Shown: positions 37,551-45,690 of the stretch, piece by piece
Position numbering within the stretch: the first letter of the stretch is position 1
Layout of the letters: each line of letters begins with the position of its first letter
Assembly (NCBI RefSeq): GCF_030519375.1
Contig: NZ_JAUMKB010000006.1
Location: 234,071 to 298,070 of the forward strand
Direction of reading: 5' to 3'
From: Mucilaginibacter tolerans
Lineage (GTDB): Bacteria; Bacteroidota; Bacteroidia; Sphingobacteriales; Sphingobacteriaceae
DNA: 64,000 nucleotides
The notes under the pieces: generated by a model
What the model was told of the DNA's origin: nothing
Seen by the model: the letters and a program-made list of their open reading frames with translations, nothing else
Database searches by the model: none
Position numbers and translations under genes: made by a program

Positions 37551-38810
37551 ATGAATATTACAACTTTTAAAGCATTCAAAAGCCGAAACTACAGGCTATA
37601 TTTTATCGGACAATCCGTTTCTCTTATCGGGACATGGATGCAAAAAACTGCTGTAAGCTGGGTGATATATTCGCTTACGCACTCCACCTTTATGCTTGGG
37701 CTGACCTTATTTGCAAGCCAGTTCCCCTCTTTTTTATTTTCGTTATTAGGCGGTGTCATCTCCGACAGGTACGACCGCTTTAAGGTGTTATTGTGCACAC
37801 AAATTGCGTCCATGATACAAGCCGTTATATTGGCAATTCTGATATTATTGGGCCAATATGCTGTCTGGGAAATATTAGCGCTGAGCGTCCTGCTTGGTAT
37901 TATCAATGCTTTCGACGTACCAGCACGGCAGGCATTAGTGTATGAAATGATCGATGATAAAAAGGATCTGCCCAATGCATTGGCCCTCAATTCGTCCATG
38001 GTTAACTTATCAAGATTGATCGGCCCGGCCATTGCAGGTTTTGTGTTGGAAAAACTGGGTGACGGCACCTGTTTTACGCTGAACGCTTTAAGCTTCCTGG
38101 CTGTTATTGGCTCGTTATTACTAATGCGGTTGCCAAAATATATCAAACAGGTGCATACCAAAAATGCCTTTGGAGAAATGAAAGAAGGATTTGTGTACCT
38201 GAAACAAACGCCGTCGATCGCATTTATCATTATCATGCTGGCGCTGATCAGTTTATTGGTGATGCCATTCAGTACTTTACTACCGGTGTATGCGCGGGAT
38301 ATTTTTAAAGGAACGGCATCAACATTTGGAATTATAGACAGTGTGATAGGCCTGGGTGCATTTAGCTGCGCCATATTCCTGGCATCATTAAAACCGGGTG
38401 CTAACCTAAAGAGAATACTGGCAGTTAACACCCTGATATTTGGTGCCGGCTTGGTGCTTTTTTCGCACGAAGGCAGTTATCCGCTGGCGCTGGTATTTTC
38501 AGCAGTTACGGGTTTTGGCATGATGGCCCAGGTTACGGTAAGCAATACCCTCATACAAACAACCGTTGACGCCAATATGCGCGGGCGGGTAATCAGTTTT
38601 TATGCGATGGCCGTTTTCGGCATGCAACCTTTGGGCGGCCTGGTGATCGGTTCTGTATCCAAATGGATAGGAACACCTGCCACACTGCTCGGAGAGGGGA
38701 TCATAGCCGGGTTAATTGGGTTGCTGCATTTGCGTTTCCTGCGGAAAGAGAAACTCAAAAAGCAACAGTCAATTCCGGTTTTAGGGCAGCAGACGGTACA
38801 GGCTGCTTAG
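37551..38810 (+). CDS. MFS transporter (EntS-like MFS_3 type)
   Basis: The 419-residue product has about 11-12 hydrophobic segments and the MFS_3 motif pattern: NYRLYFIGQSVSLIGTWMQKTAVSW at the start, GGVISDRYDRFKVLL (motif A) and ALVYEMIDDKKDLPNALALNSSMVNLSRLIGPAIAG. EntS-type members export siderophores or drugs. Together with the adjacent MarR regulator, a drug or toxin exporter is likely. Confidence 0.94.
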   Translation: MNITTFKAFKSRNYRLYFIGQSVSLIGTWMQKTAVSWVIYSLTHSTFMLGLTLFASQFPSFLFSLLGGVISDRYDRFKVLLCTQIASMIQAVILAILILLGQYAVWEILALSVLLGIINAFDVPARQALVYEMIDDKKDLPNALALNSSMVNLSRLIGPAIAGFVLEKLGDGTCFTLNALSFLAVIGSLLLMRLPKYIKQVHTKNAFGEMKEGFVYLKQTPSIAFIIIMLALISLLVMPFSTLLPVYARDIFKGTASTFGIIDSVIGLGAFSCAIFLASLKPGANLKRILAVNTLIFGAGLVLFSHEGSYPLALVFSAVTGFGMMAQVTVSNTLIQTTVDANMRGRVISFYAMAVFGMQPLGGLVIGSVSKWIGTPATLLGEGIIAGLIGLLHLRFLRKEKLKKQQSIPVLGQQTVQAA

Positions 38811-38818
38811 TGCTGGCA

Positions 38819-39820
38819 TTATTTCCAAAAGGCAGGTTTTTTATTAGTTCCTCTTAAAGTGCAATCGGTACATTCTTTGGTTGCGGCTGTAAATCCAACT
38901 GGCGGGTGGGCGGGCAATTCAATTGCCGAAACAGGTATATAGAGGTACCCGATAGCCCCAGGCATATAATAATTGATGTAAATATCCACCTGATCCACCG
39001 AAATCCCCTGTTTGTTTTTGATGGCATAATAACAACAGGGCAGTTCATTGGCATAATCAACCAGGAGCACACAACCGGCGCAGGCTGACTCGTTTTTCCA
39101 GGGCAGGTAATAGCCCTTTACGAATAAATATTCGCTGGATTGATGTTTAGCCTATGCACAAATAACCTATAACAGGCTCAGCAGGTGTAGTGACAAAATG
39201 TATATTACCTCTGATCGCCGAGGGTTGTGCATCAAAAATGCTACCCAATTGCTCGGTATTCTTTTTCAGATTAGCATAAAATTTATAAGCGTCGGCGGAT
39301 AATGCGTATTGTTTTACCAGTATACTATATTCTACGCTCAATTTCTCTGCAGATGAAGCAATAGAAAGAATCGGATTTTGATAATAACGCTTTGAGATAA
39401 TTTGGCTGAGGATCCTAAAACAATTGTGCTTGACGTGTCGCCTTGCCAGCAAGTATAAATATTATCGTTGGTTTCGTCTCTGTGTAACGCCGTATCACCA
39501 TTGGATTTATAATGCGAATCAAATCCCGAATTAAACTCCCATGTTTCCTGGTATTCCCAGCCGTAGTAGCGTACCTTATTAGTTTGGTCGTGTGTATTGG
39601 CATAAATATTCAGACCTGCCCCCTGCGGGGTTCCTTGTATGTCGTAACTGATGCTATCAATCGGCGGGGAATCAAATATTTTTACATAATCAGATAAATA
39701 TTGCTTGTTGCCATTGGTTTCTATACGCAAGCGGTATTGGTGGGTGCTATCCAGATTTAAGCCCGCACAAGCATAATTACCTTTTCCAATTTCTGCCAAG
39801 GGAAAAGAAATGTTTTGATT
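38819..39820 (-). pseudogene. Decayed DUF4249 family gene
   Basis: Three segments in different frames together read as one DUF4249 protein. Segment 1 (39820-39390) gives NISFPLAEIGKGNYACAGLN, QYRLRIETNGNKQYLSDYVK and YYGWEYQETWEF. Segment 2 (about 39400-39147) gives SSAEKLSVEYSILVKQYALS and NTEQLGSIFDAQPSAIRGNI and ends at an in-frame TAA, after which the same frame still reads TSIQRIFIRKG. Segment 3 (39118-38819) gives KGYYLPWKNESACAGC and the family's C-terminal end TDCTLRGTNKKPAFWK. So there are at least two frameshifts, one stop, and the N-terminal third with signal peptide is missing. DUF4249 proteins normally partner a TonB receptor, which is absent. Confidence 0.85.
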
Positions 39821-39991
39821 ATATCAAATATAACTAAATCTTTCTTTATGTAAACCGGAGACTCGTTTTATATCGAATTCCCCGATTAAAGGATTTTGCG
39901 GCTGCAATATTTGTGATTAATTAAATTTCTTCAAACAAAAAGCAAGCCCAGCTGTATTAACTACAAAGCAACCAACACATTGCCCCGTATT

Positions 39992-41146
39992 ATGAGTATG
40001 GTAGACAAATATCCCTCTGTAGACGATCTTATCAAAAAAGCAAAATCCAGGATTCCAAATTTCGTATTCGAATATTTGGATGGCGGCTGCAACGACAATG
40101 TTGCTGTCTCAAAGAATACTGCGGAGCTGAGGGATATCGAACTAAGGCCATATTATATTACCGATCATAAGGAGCCCGATTTAAGAACGGAACTATTTGG
40201 CCACACCTATGATCTTCCATTTGGTATTTCTCCTGTGGGCCTTCAGGGTTTGATGTGGCCCAATTCACCCGAAATATTAGCAAAAGCATCATTAAGACAT
40301 AATATTCCCTTTGTAATAAGCACCCTGACCACAAGTACTATCGAAAGGCTCTCCGAATTAACGGAAGGCCGGGCGTGGTTTCAATTATATCATCCTAAAG
40401 AAAATGATCTGCGTGATAAAATTATGAAAAGGGCTGAAGATGCGGGTTGTCCTGTGTTAGTGTTGATAAGCGACATGCCGAGCTTAGCTTATAGACCGTG
40501 GGATATGCGTAATGGGTTGGGCTTACCACCTAAAATGTCCATTAAAAACATTCTTCAAATTTTGGGCAGGCCGGAATGGTTGCTTAAAACGCTGAAATAT
40601 GGCAGACCAAAATTTGCTATTATGGAACCGTACCTGGAGAGCTTAAATAATCAGATCAGTTTTGACAACCGGCTCACTGAACAAAAAATTGCGGCCATAA
40701 GGGATAGATGGAAAGGTAAGCTGGTCATAAAAGGGATTGCCTCAGAAGAAGATACAGAGGCGGCGATCCGATTGGGAGTAGATGGTATTGTGGTTTCTAA
40801 TCACGGAGGGCGACAACTGGATGCCGGCCCATCCTCTATAAAAACATTGGGACCTATAGTTGAAAATTACCAGGGTAAAATAAAGATCATGCTGGATAGT
40901 GGATTGCGAAGTGGGCCCGATATTGCAAGGGCCCTGGCCTCCGGTGCGGAATTTACTTTTATGGGCCGGAACTTTATGTATGCAGTTGCGGCACTAGGCG
41001 ACGAAGGCGGCGACCATATCATCGAATCTCTGAAAATCCAGCTAAAACAAGTAATGGAACAAATTTCCTGCTCATCAGTAAGCGATTTGAAAAATCATTT
41101 GGTGACTCCTTTTATTAACTTAATAAACACCAGAGCTATTGCGTAA
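39992..41146 (+). CDS. FMN-dependent alpha-hydroxy-acid oxidising enzyme
   Basis: The product (384 residues from MSMVDKYPS) has the FMN alpha-hydroxyacid dehydrogenase fold: FEYLDGGCNDNVAVSKN, LPFGISPVGLQGLMWPNSPEILAKASLRHNIPFVISTLTTSTIE, WFQLYHPKE, KLVIKGIASEEDTEAAIRLGVDGIVVSNHGGRQLD with the catalytic His at about 271, and LDSGLRSGPDIARAL. It probably oxidises L-lactate or glycolate. The usual DTP motif is DMPSLAYRPWD here. The ATG at 39992 is preferred over an upstream TTG. Confidence 0.93.
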   Translation: MSMVDKYPSVDDLIKKAKSRIPNFVFEYLDGGCNDNVAVSKNTAELRDIELRPYYITDHKEPDLRTELFGHTYDLPFGISPVGLQGLMWPNSPEILAKASLRHNIPFVISTLTTSTIERLSELTEGRAWFQLYHPKENDLRDKIMKRAEDAGCPVLVLISDMPSLAYRPWDMRNGLGLPPKMSIKNILQILGRPEWLLKTLKYGRPKFAIMEPYLESLNNQISFDNRLTEQKIAAIRDRWKGKLVIKGIASEEDTEAAIRLGVDGIVVSNHGGRQLDAGPSSIKTLGPIVENYQGKIKIMLDSGLRSGPDIARALASGAEFTFMGRNFMYAVAALGDEGGDHIIESLKIQLKQVMEQISCSSVSDLKNHLVTPFINLINTRAIA

Positions 41147-41242
41147 GGCTTACGTCCACCAACAAGCTAATTCTGATATAGAGTCCAAATACTTCGAACT
41201 GTTTCTTTACATCTTATCTTTCATGTTTAAGTAGCGATACAT

Positions 41243-41250
41243 TATATTTG
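41243..41250 (+). promoter_or_regulatory. Promoter -7 box of tRNA-Pro
   Basis: TATATTTG is an exact TAnnTTTG box ending 8 bases before the tRNA 5' end. Confidence 0.6.
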
Positions 41251-41258
41251 TACCCTTA

Positions 41259-41332
41259 CGGGATGTAGCGTAGCCCGGTATCGCGCCAGCATGGGGTGCT
41301 GGAGGTCGTGGGTTCGAATCCCGCCATCCCGA
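41259..41332 (+). tRNA. tRNA-Pro (anticodon GGG)
   Basis: The sequence folds with acceptor CGGGATG/CATCCCG, D-arm GTAGCCCGGTATCGCGC, anticodon stem CCAGC/GCTGG with loop ATGGGGT, and T-arm GTGGGTTCGAATCCCGC. The anticodon is GGG. CCA is not encoded. Length 74 nt. Its 3' end is repeated 21.6 kb downstream, so it is the likely integration site of a genomic island. Confidence 0.97.
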
Positions 41333-41333
41333 C
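41318..41333 (+). repeat. attL: 16-bp direct repeat at the tRNA-Pro 3' end
   Basis: ATCCCGCCATCCCGAC spans the last 15 bases of tRNA-Pro plus one and recurs exactly at 62931-62946. Site-specific integration of tyrosine-recombinase elements into tRNA 3' ends leaves this pattern. Confidence 0.75.
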
Positions 41334-41342
41334 TTGATTATC

Positions 41343-41376
41343 AAGGCTTTATGAATTTAGTTCATAAAGCCTTTTT
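41343..41376 (+). terminator. Terminator after tRNA-Pro
   Basis: AAGGCTTTATGAA pairs perfectly with TTCATAAAGCCTT and is followed by a T-run. It ends the tRNA transcript and is immediately followed by two GTCAAACATT direct repeats (near 41392 and 41403). Confidence 0.88.
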
Positions 41377-41378
41377 CC

Positions 41379-41954
41379 TTGCGTCAAACATTGGTCAAAC
41401 ATTTTTAACATATTTTCTTAGGCTTTATTAGGTTGAAAGGAAGTCTCAATTTATTTCTTTGAGATTCTTTTAGCTCCGACTTAAAGGAATATAAGTCCTG
41501 CTCCCGCTACCTTTTTATTTTGGGGTGATGCAAAATGCGGTGTAATTTGGCATCAAACCATACCTCCTTCATCTTCCTAATGAGCGCCCATTCCATTTTT
41601 ACGATGTAAGCAACTAACAGCGCCTAGCCGGGTAATAACTCAAGGACAGGCGGCGCTGAAAGACAAAAGCAAATCAGCCTACTTGTATATCCTTGAATTT
41701 TATCCTGGCGTTGGCCATCTTCGGTGAATGGCGAAAATGGAATAACTGTTAAAAAGAGAAAAAATTCTGTGTTAATAAGCAAAACAAAATTACCCTTACA
41801 ACATAAAAGGCGAAATACCTCAGGCTATGAATAGGAGTAAAATATAGCAGCCGCAAGCAAACTAACTCGAATCATCTGCCGTTGATTAAACGTTTAAGTG
41901 CAAATCTAATTTGCCTTTCAAAGCATTTAAATGCGATTGAACCGCGAAGCAACC
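41379..41954. other. Eroded island left end, no gene recognised
   Basis: After the GTCAAACATT repeats the sequence has many stops in all frames. A 14-codon minus-strand fragment (MANARIKFKDIQVG) near 41715-41674 looks protein-like but cannot be assigned. Confidence 0.4.
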
Positions 41955-42116
41955 TTATTCTGTCCTTAAACTTCTTACCGGGTTCATCAGCGCTGCCCGG
42001 ATCGCCTGCGAACTGATCGTCAAAAACGCGACAAGCACCGCACTCGCTCCCGCCAGAAGGAATACCCACCAGTTTAATCCGATCCTGGTCGCGTAGCTTT
42101 GCAACCATTGATCACG
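41955..42116 (-). pseudogene. C-terminal remnant of an FtsX/MacB-like ABC permease
   Basis: The minus strand reads 53 codons to a TAA: RDQWLQSYATRIGLNWWVF, then LLAGASAVLVAFLTISSQAI and RAALMNPVRSLRTE. This is the last transmembrane helix and C-terminal end typical of Bacteroidota FtsX-like permeases of the MacB type. Nothing of the rest of the gene remains upstream, so it is a fragment. Confidence 0.85.
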
Positions 42117-42226
42117 CCGCGCCGCGGGTCAAAACCGCGCAAAGACAAAAAATATAACATAGGCTTATCATAGGTTAGATGCAAAATTGGAAAAAATATT
42201 GAAATGCCCGGTCATCCTCCGGGGGA

Positions 42227-42466
42227 TATGTCCATGAAAAAGGGAAAAAATGAACGGATGCGCTGCTTTTGTTCAGCCGGTGTCAGCCGCCTGGCTATTT
42301 GTTCAACAAACAAAGAAAAATGAACAAATGCCGCTTTGGTGTCCATGGAAATCATTCCGGGAACAATTTGTTCACGAAACCAAAGAAAATGGACAAATGC
42401 TCTTTTTATGTCCACTAAAATGCCGTTAATTTGCATTTGTCCAGAAGATCAGATAAAATGGACAAA
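42227..42466. repeat. 69-bp tandem repeats with inverted arms upstream of fic
   Basis: Three units each contain a 7-17-7 inverted repeat: TTTGTTC..GAACAAA (42298-42328), TTTGTTC..GGACAAA (42367-42397) and TTTGTCC..GGACAAA (42436-42466). Starts are spaced by exactly 69 bases. A degenerate fourth unit (TATGTCC..GAACGGA) lies at 42227-42258. The last arm ends 6 bases before the fic start codon, so these may be operators. On the minus strand the repeat reads as a 23-residue repeat without a gene signal. Confidence 0.8.
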
Positions 42467-42472
42467 TAGCTT

Positions 42473-43585
42473 ATGCCATACGACCGTAATCAGCCTTACA
42501 ATGCGCTGCCACTGCTTCCGCCGCCACCGCAGAACGACGATGACGTAGAAATCCTCAAAAAGCTGGTGACCACGTCCCGTGCGCTGGCAGCAGCCAACGC
42601 CAATGTCAAACGGCTGCCGAACCCCTATATGCTCATCAATACCATCGCTTTACAAGAAGCCAAGACTTCGACCGCGATCGAGAATATTTTTACCACCGAA
42701 GATGAACTTTACAAGGCGGTTTCTGAAACCATCCGCGAAGAACAGACGAATGTCGGTACCAAAGAAGTGCTCCGTTACCGCGAAGCCTTGTGGCAAGGTT
42801 TCGATGTGTTGCAAGCAAAGGAACGATTAGATATGGATTGCGTGGTTGGCATATTCCAGCGGATCAAACAATCCTCCGCAGCTTTGCGCCCGCCACAATC
42901 CCAAACCGTCATCAGGCGCGGTCAAAGCGAATTCCGTTCCGGCGAGGTGATTTATACGCCGCCCCGCGGCGCGGGCATCCTGGAACAACTCATGGATAAC
43001 CTGCTCGATTACCTGAATGATGATGAAACCTATCCCACAGATCCGCTTTTAAAAATGTGCATTGCGCACTATCAATTCGAAGCGATTCACCCCTTTCCCG
43101 ACGGCAATGGCCGTACAGGCCGAATCATCAACCTTTTATACCTTGTCCATAAAGGTTTACTGGACCAGCCCGTACTGTACTTGTCAAAATACATCATCGT
43201 AAATAAAGATGATTATTACCATCATTTGGGCGGTGTAACCCAACGCGGCAGCTGGAAACCCTGGATTATGTATATGCTGGATGCGGTAGAAAAAACCGCA
43301 CAACTGACCAATCAGCTGATCACCAGTATCCTTAACCAGATGGAAGCTACCCTTGAACATGCACGCGCCGAAATCAAATGGTATAGCAAAGAAGCCAACG
43401 AAGCGCTGTTCAGCCAGCCCTATATCCGCCCGGAATTGTTAGGCAAGACATTGGGACTCACATCCCGCACGACGCTGACCAAATATTTTAACGAACTGGT
43501 GGCCGCCAAAATACTATATCCCGGAAAGGATGGCAGGGCCGTATATTACATCAACGGCGATCTGATGTCCATTCTGGAAGGATAG
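42473..43585 (+). CDS. Fic family protein
   Basis: The 370-residue product has the Fic core HPFPDGNGRTGR with catalytic H206 and an inhibitory helix STAIEN (residues 66-71) on the N-terminal side, which marks class II self-inhibited Fic proteins. A C-terminal winged-helix-like part includes LLGKTLGLTSRTTLTKYFNELVAAKILYPG. Fic enzymes transfer AMP from ATP to target proteins. No separate antitoxin is adjacent. The 69-bp inverted repeats just upstream suggest dedicated transcriptional control. Confidence 0.95.
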   Translation: MPYDRNQPYNALPLLPPPPQNDDDVEILKKLVTTSRALAAANANVKRLPNPYMLINTIALQEAKTSTAIENIFTTEDELYKAVSETIREEQTNVGTKEVLRYREALWQGFDVLQAKERLDMDCVVGIFQRIKQSSAALRPPQSQTVIRRGQSEFRSGEVIYTPPRGAGILEQLMDNLLDYLNDDETYPTDPLLKMCIAHYQFEAIHPFPDGNGRTGRIINLLYLVHKGLLDQPVLYLSKYIIVNKDDYYHHLGGVTQRGSWKPWIMYMLDAVEKTAQLTNQLITSILNQMEATLEHARAEIKWYSKEANEALFSQPYIRPELLGKTLGLTSRTTLTKYFNELVAAKILYPGKDGRAVYYINGDLMSILEG

Positions 43586-43626
43586 GCCGGTTAATCAATA
43601 GGGCGTTTCTTTTCAGGCAGGAGAAT

Positions 43627-44214
43627 TTAAATACAATCATTTATCCGGTCATCAAAAAGAGGATCGCCAATTTCGTCCAGGTAGGTTTCTGTCGTCTTGA
43701 TACTATCGTGTCCAAGAGATTTACCAATATCTTCCTTTGAGATGCCTTTTGTTCTTAATGCTGAAGCATAGCTGTGACGCGCGACGTAAGTAGTCAGGTT
43801 TTTCTGAATTTCAGCCTTCTCGGCCATGGTTTTCAAGTCCTGATTAACACGTTTTAATATCTTTTGCTTCCTATCTCTTTGTGAGCGTACCGTTCCATGC
43901 CGTTTATACAAAATCGGGAAAACATAGCCAGCATCACTATTACCTTCCATATGCCGGTAATACTCAAGTATCTTAATGGCCTCCGGATGCAGTTTGAAAT
44001 CAAATTCCTCTTTGGTTTTAGCACGTACATAGTTGATAAACCCGTCCCTGATGTTAGACCATTTTAAATTAGCCAGGTCAGTAAAGTTGATGCCCCGGCA
44101 ATAATAACTGAATAAAAAATAATTACGTGAATTAATCAGCTTATCGTCTTCAAGTTCAAGTTTGATGATCTTCTGAATTTGCTCCTGGCTGATAGCTCTT
44201 CTAATGAAAGAGAA
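43627..44214 (-). pseudogene. Truncated tyrosine recombinase (integrase), N-terminal domain missing
   Basis: The minus strand is open for 195 codons after a TGA at 44215-44217 and encodes only the catalytic domain: CRGINFTDLANLKWSNI with the first Arg, ARHSYASALR with the His-x-x-Arg pair, LGHDSIKTTETYLDEI with the second His and the Tyr nucleophile. Bacteroidota integrases are about 400 residues and need an N-terminal SAM-like arm domain, which is absent. An internal ATG at 43950 would give only 107 residues. It is probably the inactivated integrase of the island. Confidence 0.85.
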
Positions 44215-44217
44215 TCA

Positions 44218-44656
44218 AAGTATTATTTGATGACCTCCTTGGTAGTGAATCAATCATTGAAGTGGAGGAGTAAAAGACTGATTGGAGACCAGCTGATAAA
44301 GAAGATAATGGCTTGGGACTATTTCGATAATATGTTCCCAATTAGTTGTAAATAAAATACCTTTAGTTTGCATTTCAATTATTCGACATTTTTGACTTCG
44401 ATGTTTCAACTCTCCATCCAGTGAAAAGGTTTTATCAAAAAAAGAGTTTGCAGAAAGGATTTGTGATACCCACTTCCGGTGCGATTAAAAAATTGCTCTT
44501 TATATAGATCGGTTATTGCTTTGCCAACTCATACCCACCTGCATTAAACGTCAATTCCAAAATTGATCAGATTTAAAGACGAGAAACTCAAAATTCATTA
44601 ACACCCAATAATCAAAACTTAGAAAGCGAATAATATTTTTCATAAAGTATATATAT
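44218..44656. other. Intergenic stretch before the encapsulin operon
   Basis: AT-rich sequence with frequent stops. No gene, terminator or RNA was recognised. A minus-strand continuation of the integrase is blocked by the TGA at 44215-44217. Confidence 0.4.
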
Positions 44657-44682
44657 TCTATAGATTTAATATACTATATTGC
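44657..44682 (+). promoter_or_regulatory. Encapsulin operon control region: shared 15-bp motif and -7-like box
   Basis: TCTATAGATTTAATA (44657-44671) is identical to a site between susC and the second cysteine desulfurase and 13/15 identical to one before the poly-Cys leader. Three bases later TATATTGC resembles the -7 box. A long leader (about 90 nt) follows with a small CTCG-CTGT/ACAG-CGAG hairpin near 44706-44731. Confidence 0.55.
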
Positions 44683-44772
44683 ATTGTTTTCCTTAGAGAC
44701 TTTGCTCGCCTGTCAAGTACAGACAACGAGACCCTTAGTGATTAAGCAAATTGGTTATATAAATTTTATCAA

Positions 44773-45690
44773 ATGGCAGAACAGAAACAAAAACAAACCG
44801 CTCTTGGCGATGTAGCCGCAAGACAGCTTGCGATTGCGACACGTACAGTCCCTCAACTCTCAACTATTACACCGCGTTGGCTGACACACCTATTAAACTG
44901 GATCCCGGTCGAATCGGGCGTCTACCGGTTAAATAGGGTAAACGATGCGGACGCCGTAGAAGTCGATTGCTCTGCAAGGGATGAACGCTCACTTCCTTCA
45001 ACCTTTGTCGACTATGTAGAAAATCCGCGCGAGTATAATCTTAGTGCGGTGAACACTGTATTGGATGTGCATACACGCGTATCTGACCTTTACAGCAAGC
45101 CTTATAATCAGATCAGCGAACAGCTGCGTCTTACGATAGAGATTGTAAAAGAAAGACAGGAAAGCGAACTGATCAATAATAAAGAATACGGTTTGCTAAA
45201 TAGTGTGGTGTCTTCGCAGCAGGTCAAAACACGGAACGGTTCACCAACGCCCGATGATCTGGATGAACTGATCACAAAAGTGTGGAAAGAGCCGGGATTT
45301 TTTCTGCTCCATCCACAAGCAATAGCAGCATTTGGCCGGGAATGTACACGCAGGGGCGTTCCACCTCCCACGGTATCTCTCTTCGGTTCTCAGTTCCTTA
45401 CCTGGAGGGGGATACCACTTATTCCTTCAGATAAAGTCCCGATTGTTAACGGTAAGACCAAAATAATTCTGTTGCGTACAGGCGAAAGCCGCCAGGGAGT
45501 TGTGGGCCTATACCAGCCGGGTTTACCGGGTGAACAGTCTCCGGGCCTGTCAGTGCGCTTTATGGGAATCAATAACAAGGCTATCGCATCCTACCTCGTT
45601 TCACTGTATTGTTCATTGGCGGTTTTGGTGGATGATGCAATTGCTGTTCTCGAAGATGTTGAAGTAGGCAATTATTATGAGTACAAATAA
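44773..45690 (+). CDS. Family 2A encapsulin shell protein (SrpI-like)
   Basis: The 305-residue product matches family 2A encapsulins, HK97-fold proteins that self-assemble into a protein cage: ARQLAIATRTVPQLSTITPRWL at the N-terminus, KPYNQISEQLRLTIEIVKERQESELINN, DDLDELITKVWKEPGFFLLHP and GVPPPTVSLFGSQFLTWRGIPLIPSDK, with the C-terminal SLYCSLAVLVDDAIAVLEDVEVGNY. The known cargo of this subfamily is a cysteine desulfurase with a disordered N-terminal tail, and exactly such a gene follows with a 14-base overlap. The upstream 15-bp motif may bind the Rrf2 regulator of the operon. Confidence 0.95.
   Translation: MAEQKQKQTALGDVAARQLAIATRTVPQLSTITPRWLTHLLNWIPVESGVYRLNRVNDADAVEVDCSARDERSLPSTFVDYVENPREYNLSAVNTVLDVHTRVSDLYSKPYNQISEQLRLTIEIVKERQESELINNKEYGLLNSVVSSQQVKTRNGSPTPDDLDELITKVWKEPGFFLLHPQAIAAFGRECTRRGVPPPTVSLFGSQFLTWRGIPLIPSDKVPIVNGKTKIILLRTGESRQGVVGLYQPGLPGEQSPGLSVRFMGINNKAIASYLVSLYCSLAVLVDDAIAVLEDVEVGNYYEYK

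Noticed and set aside
41872..42108. 78-codon minus-strand frame near the island left end
   Set aside because: It is another frame of the permease remnant; the overlapping frame 41955-42116 has recognisable FtsX-like sequence.
42212..42436. 74-codon minus-strand frame with an internal 23-residue repeat
   Set aside because: The peptide repeat follows directly from the 69-bp DNA inverted repeats; the DNA pattern is the better explanation.
42227..42466. Possible CRISPR array
   Set aside because: Unit spacing is regular but repeats are short, inverted, diverged and few; there are no variable spacers or cas genes.
44706..44731. Riboswitch-like hairpin in the encapsulin leader
   Set aside because: A small hairpin is possible, but no conserved SAM or other riboswitch core sequence is present, so it is only mentioned with the promoter.
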